A stretch of DNA of 33,620 nt from JBFWRI01 sp050248995 (lineage in GTDB: Bacteria; Pseudomonadota; Alphaproteobacteria; JAIXQD01): assembly GCA_050248995.1 (NCBI GenBank), contig JBFWRI010000020.1, positions 1 to 33,620 of the forward strand, written 5' to 3'. The number at the start of each line of letters is the position of its first letter. Position 1 is the first letter of the stretch. The translations under genes and the position numbers were made by a program. Below, one piece after another: positions 1 through 7,687 of the stretch. Under the pieces are notes generated by a model. That model saw only the letters and a list, made by a program, of their open reading frames with translations, was not told where the DNA came from and ran no database searches.

Positions 1-384
1 GTACGCCGGATCGAAGACAGCCTGGCATCACCGGAAAGCCTGTCGTTCTGGGAACTGCCACGCTATATCAAGGCGCTGGACCTGACCGGATTTAACAGCA
101 CGCGTTACCGCCAGCATCATTATGAACTAATGGCCCAGCCGCTGCTGTTTGTGGCGATGGTTCTGGTGGCGGCGGTATTTATGCAGCGCCAGACGCGTCA
201 GGGGCGTGCGCTGCTAGCAATGACCAGCGGTGTGGGGGCCGGGCTTTTTATCTTTATCCTTAACAATACCATGTTGGCGCTGGGCGTATCACAATCCATG
301 CCCGCATCGCTGGCGGCATGGGTTGTACCGCTGGTGACGACGCTGTTCGCTACTTCGGCTTTATTGCATCTGGAAGACGCATGA
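1..384 (+). CDS. lptG: LptG, lipopolysaccharide export permease (3' end only)
   Basis: The reading frame is open from the first base, so the start lies outside the window. The visible 127 residues begin in the periplasmic part (SFWELPRYIKALDLTGFNS) and run through YRQHHYELMAQPLLFVAMVL into the last membrane helices, which is the usual C-terminus of the YjgP/YjgQ permease family. LptG with LptF forms the inner-membrane part of the LptB2FG transporter that extracts LPS for transport to the outer membrane. Three hydrophobic segments are visible (about residues 44-62, 70-90 and 100-118 of the fragment). The stop overlaps the surA start (ATGA), suggesting one operon. LptG rather than LptF is inferred from the neighbouring surA and rsmA. 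Confidence 0.85.
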   Translation, partial: VRRIEDSLASPESLSFWELPRYIKALDLTGFNSTRYRQHHYELMAQPLLFVAMVLVAAVFMQRQTRQGRALLAMTSGVGAGLFIFILNNTMLALGVSQSMPASLAAWVVPLVTTLFATSALLHLEDA

Positions 385-1676
385 CATTTTATGAAAAGCG
401 TGGCAAAACAGCCGCCATGCGCTTTTTAACTTTTTTCGCATTGCTAACGCTTGTCGCGCCCGCTTATGCGGCAGATGAGCCTGTGATTGATATTCCATCA
501 GGGCAGCTAATCGGCAGCATCGTTGCGACGGTGAATGACGATGTTATTACCGCGATTGACCTGCGCGAGCGGCTGGCGCTGGCATTTTTCACATCGAACA
601 TCGAGCCTACACCTGAAAACCAGCAACGCCTGCTGCCACAAGTCATGCGCAGCCTGATCGATGAGACTTTGCAAAAGCAGGAAGCTGAGCGGCTCGGCAT
701 TTCCGTGTCGCCCGAGGAGATGAAGGCGGCATCGGCCAAGCTGGCGAATGACAACAAAATCCCCGCTGACCAGCTGGATGAGATCCTGAAAGCGCGCGGC
801 GTTCCGCCGCGGACACTGCAGGCACAAATCGAGGCGGCGCTATTATGGAGCAAGGTTATCCAGCGCAAGCTGCGCCCACTGGTTGAAGTCGGCGACGAAG
901 AGGTAGACGCGCGCATCGAGCGATTGCAGGAAAATGCCGGAAAGCCTGAATATCTGGTGGCCGAAATCTTTCTGCGTGTCGATGACCCCTCGCAGGAAGC
1001 GGATGTTGAAAACTTCGCGAACGGGCTTGTGACCCAAATCCAGCAAGGCGCAGGATTTCAGCCCATAGCTCAGCAGTTTTCACAGGGCGCGGGCGCACTT
1101 CAGGGCGGTGATTTGGGGTGGGTCATGCAGGGCCAGCTGCCGACCGAACTCGATGATGCTGTCAATCAGCTGGGTGGAACGGGATTAACACCACCCATTC
1201 GTTCACCGTCCGGTTACCACATCCTGCTGGTGCGCGATACGCGTATCAGCGCCGGTGCAGACCTGTCGACATTACAAGTGCGTTTAAGCCAGGTGTTTGT
1301 TCCTGATAGTGGTAAGCTCGATAATGATGTGGCGGCTGTACGACGCAACATTAGCGGATGCTCAACATTGAAAGATGATGTGACGGCTGTAAGCACTACA
1401 GCGCAAGTGCGCGACCTCGGTATGCGTAATTTAAGCGAATTGCCGGACTGGTTGGGTCAGCTGGTGCAGGGTATGAGCGAGGGTGATAGCAGCGAGCCTT
1501 ATGCTATAGGGAAAGGTGCGCTTCTTGTCGTGTTGTGCGACCGCAAGATTGACGGCGGGACGGGTATCAACCGTGAACAGATAACAGCGCAAATCGGTAC
1601 TGAGCGCCTAGAACTGCAGGCCCGCCGTCTGCTGCGCGACCTGCGGTCCGAGGCGATTGTGGATGTCCGCAACTGA
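381..1676 (+). CDS. surA: SurA-like periplasmic peptidyl-prolyl isomerase/chaperone
   Basis: A 431-residue exported protein. The signal peptide has a hydrophobic core FLTFFALLTLVAP and probable cleavage after AYA (residue 30). A SurA N-terminal helical domain follows (VNDDVITAIDLRERL onward), then a parvulin (PpiC) domain at about residues 185-285, recognisable from YLVAEIFLRV, GGDLGWVMQGQLP and SGYHILLV, then a degenerate second parvulin-like stretch. SurA escorts beta-barrel proteins across the periplasm to the BAM complex. ATG 381 is chosen because GGAAG lies 4 bases upstream and the start overlaps the lptG stop. ATG 417 would give a tidier signal peptide but has no Shine-Dalgarno. The lptD gene that commonly sits between lptG and surA is absent. 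Confidence 0.88.
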   Translation: MTFYEKRGKTAAMRFLTFFALLTLVAPAYAADEPVIDIPSGQLIGSIVATVNDDVITAIDLRERLALAFFTSNIEPTPENQQRLLPQVMRSLIDETLQKQEAERLGISVSPEEMKAASAKLANDNKIPADQLDEILKARGVPPRTLQAQIEAALLWSKVIQRKLRPLVEVGDEEVDARIERLQENAGKPEYLVAEIFLRVDDPSQEADVENFANGLVTQIQQGAGFQPIAQQFSQGAGALQGGDLGWVMQGQLPTELDDAVNQLGGTGLTPPIRSPSGYHILLVRDTRISAGADLSTLQVRLSQVFVPDSGKLDNDVAAVRRNISGCSTLKDDVTAVSTTAQVRDLGMRNLSELPDWLGQLVQGMSEGDSSEPYAIGKGALLVVLCDRKIDGGTGINREQITAQIGTERLELQARRLLRDLRSEAIVDVRN

Positions 1677-2496
1677 TTGGCCCGACAGTATCAAAAGCCT
1701 TCCGCCATTGCGGGCGGTGATTACCCAGTATGAGCTTGCTGCGAAAAAATCGCTGGGACAGAATTTTTTATTGGACCTTAACGTTACTGATAAAATTGCG
1801 CGCGCTGCCGGCGACTTAACTGACAAGACAGTGATTGAGATCGGCCCGGGTCCGGGTGGGTTGACGCGTGCGCTTCTTGCGAATGGGGCGCGACAGGTTG
1901 TCGCGATCGAGCGCGATAGACGCTGTGTTGCGGCGCTGCAGGATCTTGTGCGTGCGAGTGACGGTCGGCTGCGTATCATTGAGGATGATGCCCAGAAAGT
2001 TGATGTTGAAAAGCTGGGGCCTGCGCCGCGTGTCGTGGTTGCCAATCTGCCGTACAACATTGGCACGGATCTGTTGATTGGCTGGCTGTTGAATGGCGCG
2101 GCATATCATTCGCTGACGCTGATGTTCCAGAAAGAAGTGGCGTCGCGGCTGGTGGCACAAGTCAACACGGAAGATTATGGACGCCTGTCGGTGCTGGCCC
2201 AAGTGGCCAGCACGCCCAAGATCATGATGACACTGCCGCCCAATGCCTTTACACCGCCGCCAAAGGTGCATTCTGCCGTGGTGCGGCTGGTGCCTAAACC
2301 GCCCGCGGCGTCACTTGATATGCTTGGCCGCGTAACAGCAGCTGCCTTCGGCCAACGGCGCAAGATGATACGGTCGTCGCTGGGGTCATTATTTACGGAG
2401 CAGCAATTAGCCGCGCTGGGCCTGAATCCGGAAGCGCGTGCCGAAACCTTGGCGGTGGAAGATTATGTTCGGCTGGCAAATCATCTTTCGCATTAA
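1663..2496 (+). CDS. rsmA: 16S rRNA dimethyladenosine transferase RsmA/KsgA
   Basis: This 277-aa SAM-dependent enzyme dimethylates the two adjacent adenines of the 3' terminal helix of 16S rRNA during small-subunit assembly. Visible hallmarks are KKSLGQNFLLD near residue 30, the SAM motif EIGPGPGGLTRAL, the catalytic NLPY at residues 128-131, FTPPPKVHSAVV and a C-terminal FGQRRKMIRSSL. Length is normal for the family. The start overlaps the end of surA by 14 bases. ATG 1663 is preferred over a TTG two codons upstream; GAGG lies 9 bases before it. In many proteobacteria pdxA lies between surA and rsmA, and it is missing here. Confidence 0.95.
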   Translation: MSATDWPDSIKSLPPLRAVITQYELAAKKSLGQNFLLDLNVTDKIARAAGDLTDKTVIEIGPGPGGLTRALLANGARQVVAIERDRRCVAALQDLVRASDGRLRIIEDDAQKVDVEKLGPAPRVVVANLPYNIGTDLLIGWLLNGAAYHSLTLMFQKEVASRLVAQVNTEDYGRLSVLAQVASTPKIMMTLPPNAFTPPPKVHSAVVRLVPKPPAASLDMLGRVTAAAFGQRRKMIRSSLGSLFTEQQLAALGLNPEARAETLAVEDYVRLANHLSH

Positions 2497-2520
2497 CTTA
2501 AAATCGGGTTATATGCCGCA

Positions 2521-3459
2521 ATGAACAAGCGCCCGAACCTTATTACCGTTACCGGCCAGCCTGGCGCCGGCAAAACAACAATGTGCAAGAAGCTGGCTGA
2601 AGAACTGGGGTGGGAATACTTCTATACAGGTATGGTGATGCGCAAGCTGGCGGAAGATCGCGGTATCTCGATTACTGAAATCAACAAGCTGGCTGAAACC
2701 GACCGCTCGTTCGATAAGATTGTCGACTCGGTTTATCTGGACATTAGTAAATCCGATAAACCTCATATCATCGATGCGCGTCTAGCGTGGTACTTCCTGC
2801 CTGATAGCTTCAAGGTGATGTTCGAGGTTCCCCTGTCGATCGGCGCGCAGCGTGTTATGGCGGCCGATAAGCGCGTGAGCGAATCCTATCGCGATCTTCC
2901 TTCGGCCATGCATTCGATGAAGGTGCGCCGCGAGGCCGAGCGTACCAAGCACCGCAACAGCTACGGTATCGAGAATGATGGCGACCTGAACCACTTCGAC
3001 CTTGTTCTTGATACAGCCTATTCGTCACCGGATCGCAATGTCAGTTTTGTGCGCGCTGCCTTTTCCTTGTGGCAGAAAGGCATTCGCCTGCCGAAGGTCT
3101 GGATGTCGCCCAAGTCGCTGTATCCGACGCATGATGTAGCCAAGATGTCGGAGCCCCAGGTTGAACACCTGTCAAAAAAGTTCGCCGAATATGGTTACGA
3201 TACGATTGAGCCCCTGATGACAGCAGTCTATGGTGACCAGGTGCATATCATCGACGGGCACCACCGCGCTGCCGCGGCAATTCACGCGGGCTGCGATTTC
3301 ATACCTGTCATCCTGCTGCAGGATGGCGATACGTTGCTCGGTGGCAAGACGGTTGAGGTATACCTGCGTTCCCATGTCACGGCCGAGTTATTGGCGGCGT
3401 GGGAAAACAAGCACGGTTTTATGTTTTCCATGCCTTCTACCATGACGTCAGCGGCTTAA
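2521..3459 (+). CDS. Fusion: archaeal-type cytidylate kinase-like domain plus ParB/sulfiredoxin-like domain
   Basis: A 312-residue protein with two parts. Residues 1-180 resemble the archaeal-type cytidylate kinase/AAA_18 group: Walker A GQPGAGKTT at 12-20, then LGWEYFYTGMVMRKLAEDRG, LAETDRSFDKIVDS and IIDARLAWYF, which match that family's layout (short kinase, GxIFR-like segment, R-L-A segment). Residues about 185-300 look like a ParB/Srx fold: VWMSPKSLYPTHDV, a loop with E-x-L-M, then IIDGHHRAAAAIHAG with D245-G-H-H-R249, followed by DFIPVILL. In ParB/Srx proteins this motif binds nucleotide or phosphate, and some members (the archaeal free serine kinase SerK and SbnI) are kinases. No function is assigned. 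The gene lies 24 bases after rsmA and no clear Shine-Dalgarno is seen. Domain calls are from motif recognition only. Confidence 0.75.
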   Translation: MNKRPNLITVTGQPGAGKTTMCKKLAEELGWEYFYTGMVMRKLAEDRGISITEINKLAETDRSFDKIVDSVYLDISKSDKPHIIDARLAWYFLPDSFKVMFEVPLSIGAQRVMAADKRVSESYRDLPSAMHSMKVRREAERTKHRNSYGIENDGDLNHFDLVLDTAYSSPDRNVSFVRAAFSLWQKGIRLPKVWMSPKSLYPTHDVAKMSEPQVEHLSKKFAEYGYDTIEPLMTAVYGDQVHIIDGHHRAAAAIHAGCDFIPVILLQDGDTLLGGKTVEVYLRSHVTAELLAAWENKHGFMFSMPSTMTSAA

Positions 3460-3529
3460 AACTGCAGCAATCGCGCTATTCCTGCAGAAACGCTTGCCTG
3501 TGGGGCCAGCCGCCTTTAGTTTGATGCTT

Positions 3530-4177
3530 ATGAAGCGCCTTCTGGTCATCTGTATACTGTTTTTTATGACGTTGCCCGTGCAAGCGCAGGACATTGTCGC
3601 GCCGGTGGCTGACCGCTATGCCGTCAGCGGTATTACCATCGATCAGGCAACCGAAAATCCAGCCACGGCACGCGATGCCGCCCTGATAGAGGCCAGCAAA
3701 CTGGCTTATGGGCAACTGAAAGACCGCTTTGCCCTTGAGGGTGCAACATTGCCCGATCTTGATGATGCACAGCTAAGCCGCGCGATGCAGGACTTTAGTA
3801 TTGATGGTGAGAAAATCTCGGCTAACCGCTATATCGGTACATTCACCATTCGCTTTCGTCCGTCCGTAGCAACGGGGACGACAGCCATTTACAAGCCAGA
3901 GGCATCCGCCCCGACAACAGGGGTTTTTGATGTGCCGGTAACATTCGGTTTTGCCAACCTGACTGAATGGCAGACGGGCCGCACGGCGATTGCCAATGCA
4001 AGCGGTGTTCAGGGTATGCAGATCGCAGGTCTGCGCCGCAACTATGTGGACCTGACGGTCCGCACGACGGGCGATGCCGACAGCTTTATGGCAGCGCTGG
4101 CCGCACAAGGTATTCAGGCGAGTCCGCCTGCAGCGGGCGTGCCGGACCAACGCTGGTTTTTACGATTGGGGCGATAG
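3530..4177 (+). CDS. DUF2066-family exported protein
   Basis: A 215-residue protein with a signal peptide (KRLLVICILFFMTLPVQA, cleaved before QD). The mature part begins VAPVADRYAVSGITIDQ, contains ARDAALIEASKLAYGQLKDRF and LDDAQLSRAMQDFSIDGEKI, and ends VPDQRWFLRLGR. This matches the DUF2066 family seen next to AI-2E family permeases and hdaA in alphaproteobacteria; its role is unknown. ATG 3530 gives the most typical signal peptide; ATG 3524 is an equal alternative and no Shine-Dalgarno separates them. The stop abuts the next start, so the permease and hdaA are probably co-transcribed. Confidence 0.7.
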   Translation: MKRLLVICILFFMTLPVQAQDIVAPVADRYAVSGITIDQATENPATARDAALIEASKLAYGQLKDRFALEGATLPDLDDAQLSRAMQDFSIDGEKISANRYIGTFTIRFRPSVATGTTAIYKPEASAPTTGVFDVPVTFGFANLTEWQTGRTAIANASGVQGMQIAGLRRNYVDLTVRTTGDADSFMAALAAQGIQASPPAAGVPDQRWFLRLGR

Positions 4178-5245
4178 ATGACCACATATACACTTACCTT
4201 TTTACATTGGCGCTTCTGGCTGGCCGCCTTTGTCATTCTGATTTTGCTGCTGTGGCTGTTCAGCCCGATCCTGCTGCCTTTCGTGTTGGGCCTGACGCTG
4301 GCCTATTTTCTTGACCCTATCGTCGACCGTCTTGAGCGCGCAGGGGCGCACCGCAGCCTTGGTGCCTTGGCTGCCCTGTTCGTTTTCTGCTGCATTTTCG
4401 GATTGCTGCTGGTGCTGCTGGTGCCGCTGGTTCAGCAGCAGGTCAGTGCATTTATTGAGAAGGCGCCAGGGTATATCGAACATCTGCGCAGCTCTGTCCT
4501 GCCGTGGATCAGGGAAACATTCGACCGCTTCTTGCCGAGCGGCGAACAGGAAATTCAGAAAGCTGCCACAGCTTATGCAGGCGATGCAGCCGGCGTTGTT
4601 GGTAACCTTCTAAAGACGGCCGGTGTTGGTGCCTTGGCGATTGTGGATACCGTGGCCCTGTTGATCATCACACCTGTCGTGGCGTTTTACATGCTGCGCG
4701 ACTGGGACAAGATGATTAGGGCAGTCGATAAGGCGCTGCCGCTGAAAACCGCCGATATCATCCGCGCCGAAGCCCGCAAGGTCGATCAGATACTGGAAGG
4801 CTTCCTGCGCGGGCAGGGATTGGTATGTGTGTGCCTGGCCGCATATTACGCAATCGCACTGGCGTTGGTCGGCCTTGATTTCGGAGTAACCGTGGGCCTG
4901 TTGGCGGGCCTGCTGTCGTTTATCCCGTATGTGGGCAGCATCACCGGCTTTATCGCCAGTATGGGCCTGGCGTTCGCGCAGTTCGACCGGCCTGAGCCTA
5001 TCGTTCTGGTGTTTGCAATTTATATGATCGGGCAAGCGGTTGAAGGTAACGTGCTGGCGCCGAAGCTGGTGGGTGACCGTGTCGGCCTGCACCCGGTGTG
5101 GGTGATCTTCGCGCTGATGGCCGGCGGCAGCCTGTTCGGCTTTGTCGGCGTGCTGGTGGCGTTGCCGGTGGCAGCCGTGCTGGGCGTTTTGGTGCGCTTC
5201 ATGCTGAACCAGTATCTGCACAGCAAGTATTACAAGGATAACTGA
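4178..5245 (+). CDS. PerM/AI-2E family permease
   Basis: A 355-residue inner-membrane protein. Hydrophobic segments are visible near residues 11-40, 63-88, 150-175, 210-245, 250-285 and 300-340, the usual pattern of about eight helices for the AI-2E transporter (formerly UPF0118/PerM) family. Family signatures are PFVLGLTLAYFLDPIVDRLE near the N-terminus, YMLRDWDKM mid-protein, and FIPYVGSITGF and EGNVLAPKLVGDRVGLHP near the C-terminus. Members have been linked to export of AI-2 or to ion transport; the substrate cannot be inferred. It starts directly after the DUF2066 gene and overlaps hdaA at TGATG. Confidence 0.85.
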   Translation: MTTYTLTFLHWRFWLAAFVILILLLWLFSPILLPFVLGLTLAYFLDPIVDRLERAGAHRSLGALAALFVFCCIFGLLLVLLVPLVQQQVSAFIEKAPGYIEHLRSSVLPWIRETFDRFLPSGEQEIQKAATAYAGDAAGVVGNLLKTAGVGALAIVDTVALLIITPVVAFYMLRDWDKMIRAVDKALPLKTADIIRAEARKVDQILEGFLRGQGLVCVCLAAYYAIALALVGLDFGVTVGLLAGLLSFIPYVGSITGFIASMGLAFAQFDRPEPIVLVFAIYMIGQAVEGNVLAPKLVGDRVGLHPVWVIFALMAGGSLFGFVGVLVALPVAAVLGVLVRFMLNQYLHSKYYKDN

Positions 5246-5901
5246 TGCCGGCCGAACAGCTGACGTTCAATCTGGCGTACAACGCCCGCAGCGACGCCAG
5301 TGATTTTCATGTGTCGGCGGCGAATCGCACAGCTGTTGAATGGTTGCAGCGCTATGCCGCATGGGAAGCGCCGGGCATCGTGCTGTATGGCCCGCCGGGC
5401 AGCGGCAAGTCGCACCTGGCGCGCGCGTGGGCCGAACAGGTAAGCGCAGCCATTATCGAAGATGCGGCGGCGCTGGATGCCTATCTGGCGACGAACAGCA
5501 AGCACCCGGTTGTGATTGATGCGGCGATGGAGTTAAGCAAAACAGCGGCCGAGCGTATGTTTTTCCTGTACCAGCGCGGTGTGAAGATGGTGCTGGTCGG
5601 CACCAAGCCGGCGCAGCAGTGGGATGTCCCGCTGGCCGACCTTGCCAGCCGTTTGCGTGCGCTGCCGCAAGTCGAGATACAGGCGCCGGACGATGAGCTG
5701 ATGTCTGCCTTGCTGCTGAAGTATTTCGCCGAACGCGGTATTGCCGCCGACCCCGATGTGATTGATTACCTGTTGCCCCGCCTGCCGCGTAGTGCACCCG
5801 AGATGCGTGCCGTTATCGCGTCGATTGACAGCAACCTGCTACAGCAGCATCGCAAGTTGTCGCTGGCCGCCGTGCGGGATTATTTCAAAAGCAGCAACTA
5901 A
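5245..5901 (+). CDS. hdaA: HdaA, DnaA-related regulator of replication initiation
   Basis: A 218-residue protein with a DnaA-like AAA+ domain but no DNA-binding domain IV. Residues 5-10 (QLTFNL) resemble the beta-clamp-binding motif at the N-terminus of Hda proteins. Walker A is GPPGSGKS at 49-56. The sensor 1 region reads VLVGTKPAQQWDVPLADLAS and a sensor 2-like arginine occurs in RSAPEMRAVIAS. Hda with the sliding clamp stimulates ATP hydrolysis by DnaA and so prevents re-initiation. The Walker B position reads VVIDAAMEL, with D92 not followed by a second acidic residue as is usual. The 3' end overlaps the convergent rnd gene by 4 bases. Confidence 0.8.
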   Translation: MPAEQLTFNLAYNARSDASDFHVSAANRTAVEWLQRYAAWEAPGIVLYGPPGSGKSHLARAWAEQVSAAIIEDAAALDAYLATNSKHPVVIDAAMELSKTAAERMFFLYQRGVKMVLVGTKPAQQWDVPLADLASRLRALPQVEIQAPDDELMSALLLKYFAERGIAADPDVIDYLLPRLPRSAPEMRAVIASIDSNLLQQHRKLSLAAVRDYFKSSN

Positions 5902-7049
5902 ACAGCTGTTGCGACTACTTTGCGGTTCTTTAACGTTAGGGCCAAGCGGCCGTGCTTTAGTTCAAGGGCTTGCTGGCCAAAGATCTCATAACGCCAGCCC
6001 TTAAGGGCAGGGACATCCGCTTCATCGTTCGAGGCGATTTCTTCCAGTTCATCGCTGACAGCGATCAGCTTGGCGGCGACGCCATGTTCGGCCACCACAA
6101 GGCGCAGCAGCACACGCAGCAGCTCGACCGTAGCGCTGAGTGAATCATTCTGCACCGGCTTTTTATGTTCAATCACCGGCAACTGGCTGTCTTTCAGTGC
6201 TTCGGCTTCGGCGATAACCTGCAGAATAGCAGGGGCGAAACGGCTTTCCCCGAAACCCGAGGGCAGGCCACGCATGCGGAGCAGCTGTGCCATATCATGT
6301 GGCGGGTGGAAGGCGATTTCCTGCAGCGTTTCATCTTTCAGCACACGCCCGCGGGGGATATTCAGCTGCTGAGCCTCGCGTTCGCGCCACGCCGCAAGGC
6401 GCTGCAAACGGGCGATGACGCGCGGTTTATCGGTTTTGATGCGAATACGTTCCCACGCATCGTTTACATCAAGCTTGTAAATCGACTCGTCGGTTAGGAA
6501 GGCGAGCTCTTCGTCAATCCAGTGGCGGCGATTTTTCGATGCCAGTTCCATATCCAGCTTCATGAAGATGCCGCGCAGGTGTGTTACATCAGCCAGCGCA
6601 TATTCAAGCTGTTTGTCGGATAGTGGCCGCGCGGCCCAATCGGTGAAGCGGCTTGATTTATCGATCTTGGCGCGTACCAGCTTGCTGGCCAGGTTTTCGT
6701 AGCTGACGCTTTCACCAAAGCCGCAGACCATGGCCATGATCTGCGTGTCGGCAACGGGTGCGGGGACCTTGCCCGTCAGGTTATAAAAAATCTCGATATC
6801 CTGCCGCCCGGCGTGGAAAACCTTCAGGATTTTCGGGTTTTCAAGCAGCCTGAAAACCGGGGCCAGATCAAGGTCGGCGGCCAGCGGGTCAATGCAGGCA
6901 GCGTCATTGTCGCCGGCCATCTGCAGAAGACAGAGGCGGGGATAGTAGGTGCGTTCGCGGATAAATTCGGTATCGACGGTGATAAAACCGGCGTCTTCGA
7001 GTTTGTTGCAAAAGGTTTCCAGGGAAGCCTGGGTGGTTATTAAATTCAT
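5898..7049 (-). CDS. rnd: Ribonuclease D
   Basis: A 383-residue 3'-5' exoribonuclease of the DEDDy group, involved in tRNA and stable RNA 3' maturation. Visible catalytic elements are VDTEFIRERTYYPRLCLLQ (Exo I, D and E), FHAGRQDIEIFYNL (Exo II) and the YALADVTHL segment (Exo III, Tyr plus Asp). An HRDC-like region follows (LQRLAAWREREAQQLNIPRG). The start at 7049 (MNLITTQ) is favoured because a GAGGA sits 4 bases upstream and the alignable fold begins just after it; an upstream ATG would add 15 residues of poor quality. The gene converges on hdaA. In related genomes rnd is usually close to aspS, as here. Confidence 0.93.
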   Translation of the reverse strand: MNLITTQASLETFCNKLEDAGFITVDTEFIRERTYYPRLCLLQMAGDNDAACIDPLAADLDLAPVFRLLENPKILKVFHAGRQDIEIFYNLTGKVPAPVADTQIMAMVCGFGESVSYENLASKLVRAKIDKSSRFTDWAARPLSDKQLEYALADVTHLRGIFMKLDMELASKNRRHWIDEELAFLTDESIYKLDVNDAWERIRIKTDKPRVIARLQRLAAWREREAQQLNIPRGRVLKDETLQEIAFHPPHDMAQLLRMRGLPSGFGESRFAPAILQVIAEAEALKDSQLPVIEHKKPVQNDSLSATVELLRVLLRLVVAEHGVAAKLIAVSDELEEIASNDEADVPALKGWRYEIFGQQALELKHGRLALTLKNRKVVATAV

Positions 7050-7130
7050 TCGGTCCTCGGGGAAAGTATTAGCATGCTTGACCCGGTTGACCAATACAAT
7101 CTACAAGAAACCCAGATTTAAGAGGATTTT

Positions 7131-7607
7131 ATGCAACATTTCACCCGCCTTCCTATTCCCAGCAGGCTAGGCCCTTGGGGCACCGAAGTGCAGGTTTTGC
7201 ATCAGGCATCACGCAGCGGGCAGTTGACGGCCGAGTTCGTGGACGAGTTTGCCAAGCGGCTTGTTGATTTACTGGGCATTGATAAAGATGCTTTACGGAC
7301 AAAGCTGATGACGCGCGGTGCCCTTGATTGGGCTGTTGGCGCTGTAAATGTGCCTAATGTTCGTCGTAAAGCGTATGGGCGCTTTCGCTCGCCGCTGGAT
7401 GCCCGTGTTGCCAAGGCTGCCGAGCAGGTGGTGAAGGGCGTTGAAGATACGCTTTATGCGCAAACCCCACGTCAGCGGCTGGCCGCGTACAGCATGGCTG
7501 TTCATGCCCTGCAAGGTATTCAGGCCCCCATTGCGACAGCACCGGTTGTCTTCAAGCGCGAGTCGACCGGCCGTTACGGCGTGCACCGCCTTGTGCACGG
7601 GATGTAA
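7131..7607 (+). CDS. Unrecognised 158-residue protein
   Basis: I do not recognise a family. The start is well supported by AGAGGA 4 bases before ATG. The protein has no signal peptide or membrane helix and looks mostly helical: a segment LTAEFVDEFAKRLVDLLGIDKDALRTKL, then a basic stretch VPNVRRKAYGRFRSPLDARV, a helix AKAAEQVVKGVEDTLYAQ and a C-terminus ending RYGVHRLVHGM. Several Arg/Lys clusters make nucleic-acid or membrane-surface contact possible, but that is only a guess. It is divergent from rnd and 80 bases upstream of aspS. Confidence 0.7.
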   Translation: MQHFTRLPIPSRLGPWGTEVQVLHQASRSGQLTAEFVDEFAKRLVDLLGIDKDALRTKLMTRGALDWAVGAVNVPNVRRKAYGRFRSPLDARVAKAAEQVVKGVEDTLYAQTPRQRLAAYSMAVHALQGIQAPIATAPVVFKRESTGRYGVHRLVHGM

Positions 7608-7664
7608 GCCTTTACCGGCATTTCCGTAAGATCTGTTGACTTTTAGCAAGAAAAACGGTGTTTT

Positions 7665-7683
7665 AGGCCTTCACGAAAGGCTT
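7665..7683 (+). promoter_or_regulatory. Hairpin covering the aspS ribosome binding site
   Basis: Bases 7667-7671 (GCCTT) pair with 7677-7681 (AAGGC) around a five-base loop. Two further closing pairs are possible (A7665-T7683 and a G-T wobble at 7666-7682). The 3' arm contains the AAAGG at 7676-7680 that is the only Shine-Dalgarno candidate for the aspS ATG at 7688. The hairpin could dampen aspS translation, or act as a weak terminator for the upstream gene because TTTT follows the stem. The structure is visible; the function is inference. Confidence 0.35.
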
Positions 7684-7687
7684 TTCC

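Noticed and set aside
7050..7130. Divergent promoters between rnd and the 158-residue gene
   Set aside because: TTGACC at 7078 and TACAAT at 7095 are good hexamers, but the spacing of 11 bases is not workable; no other pair stands out.
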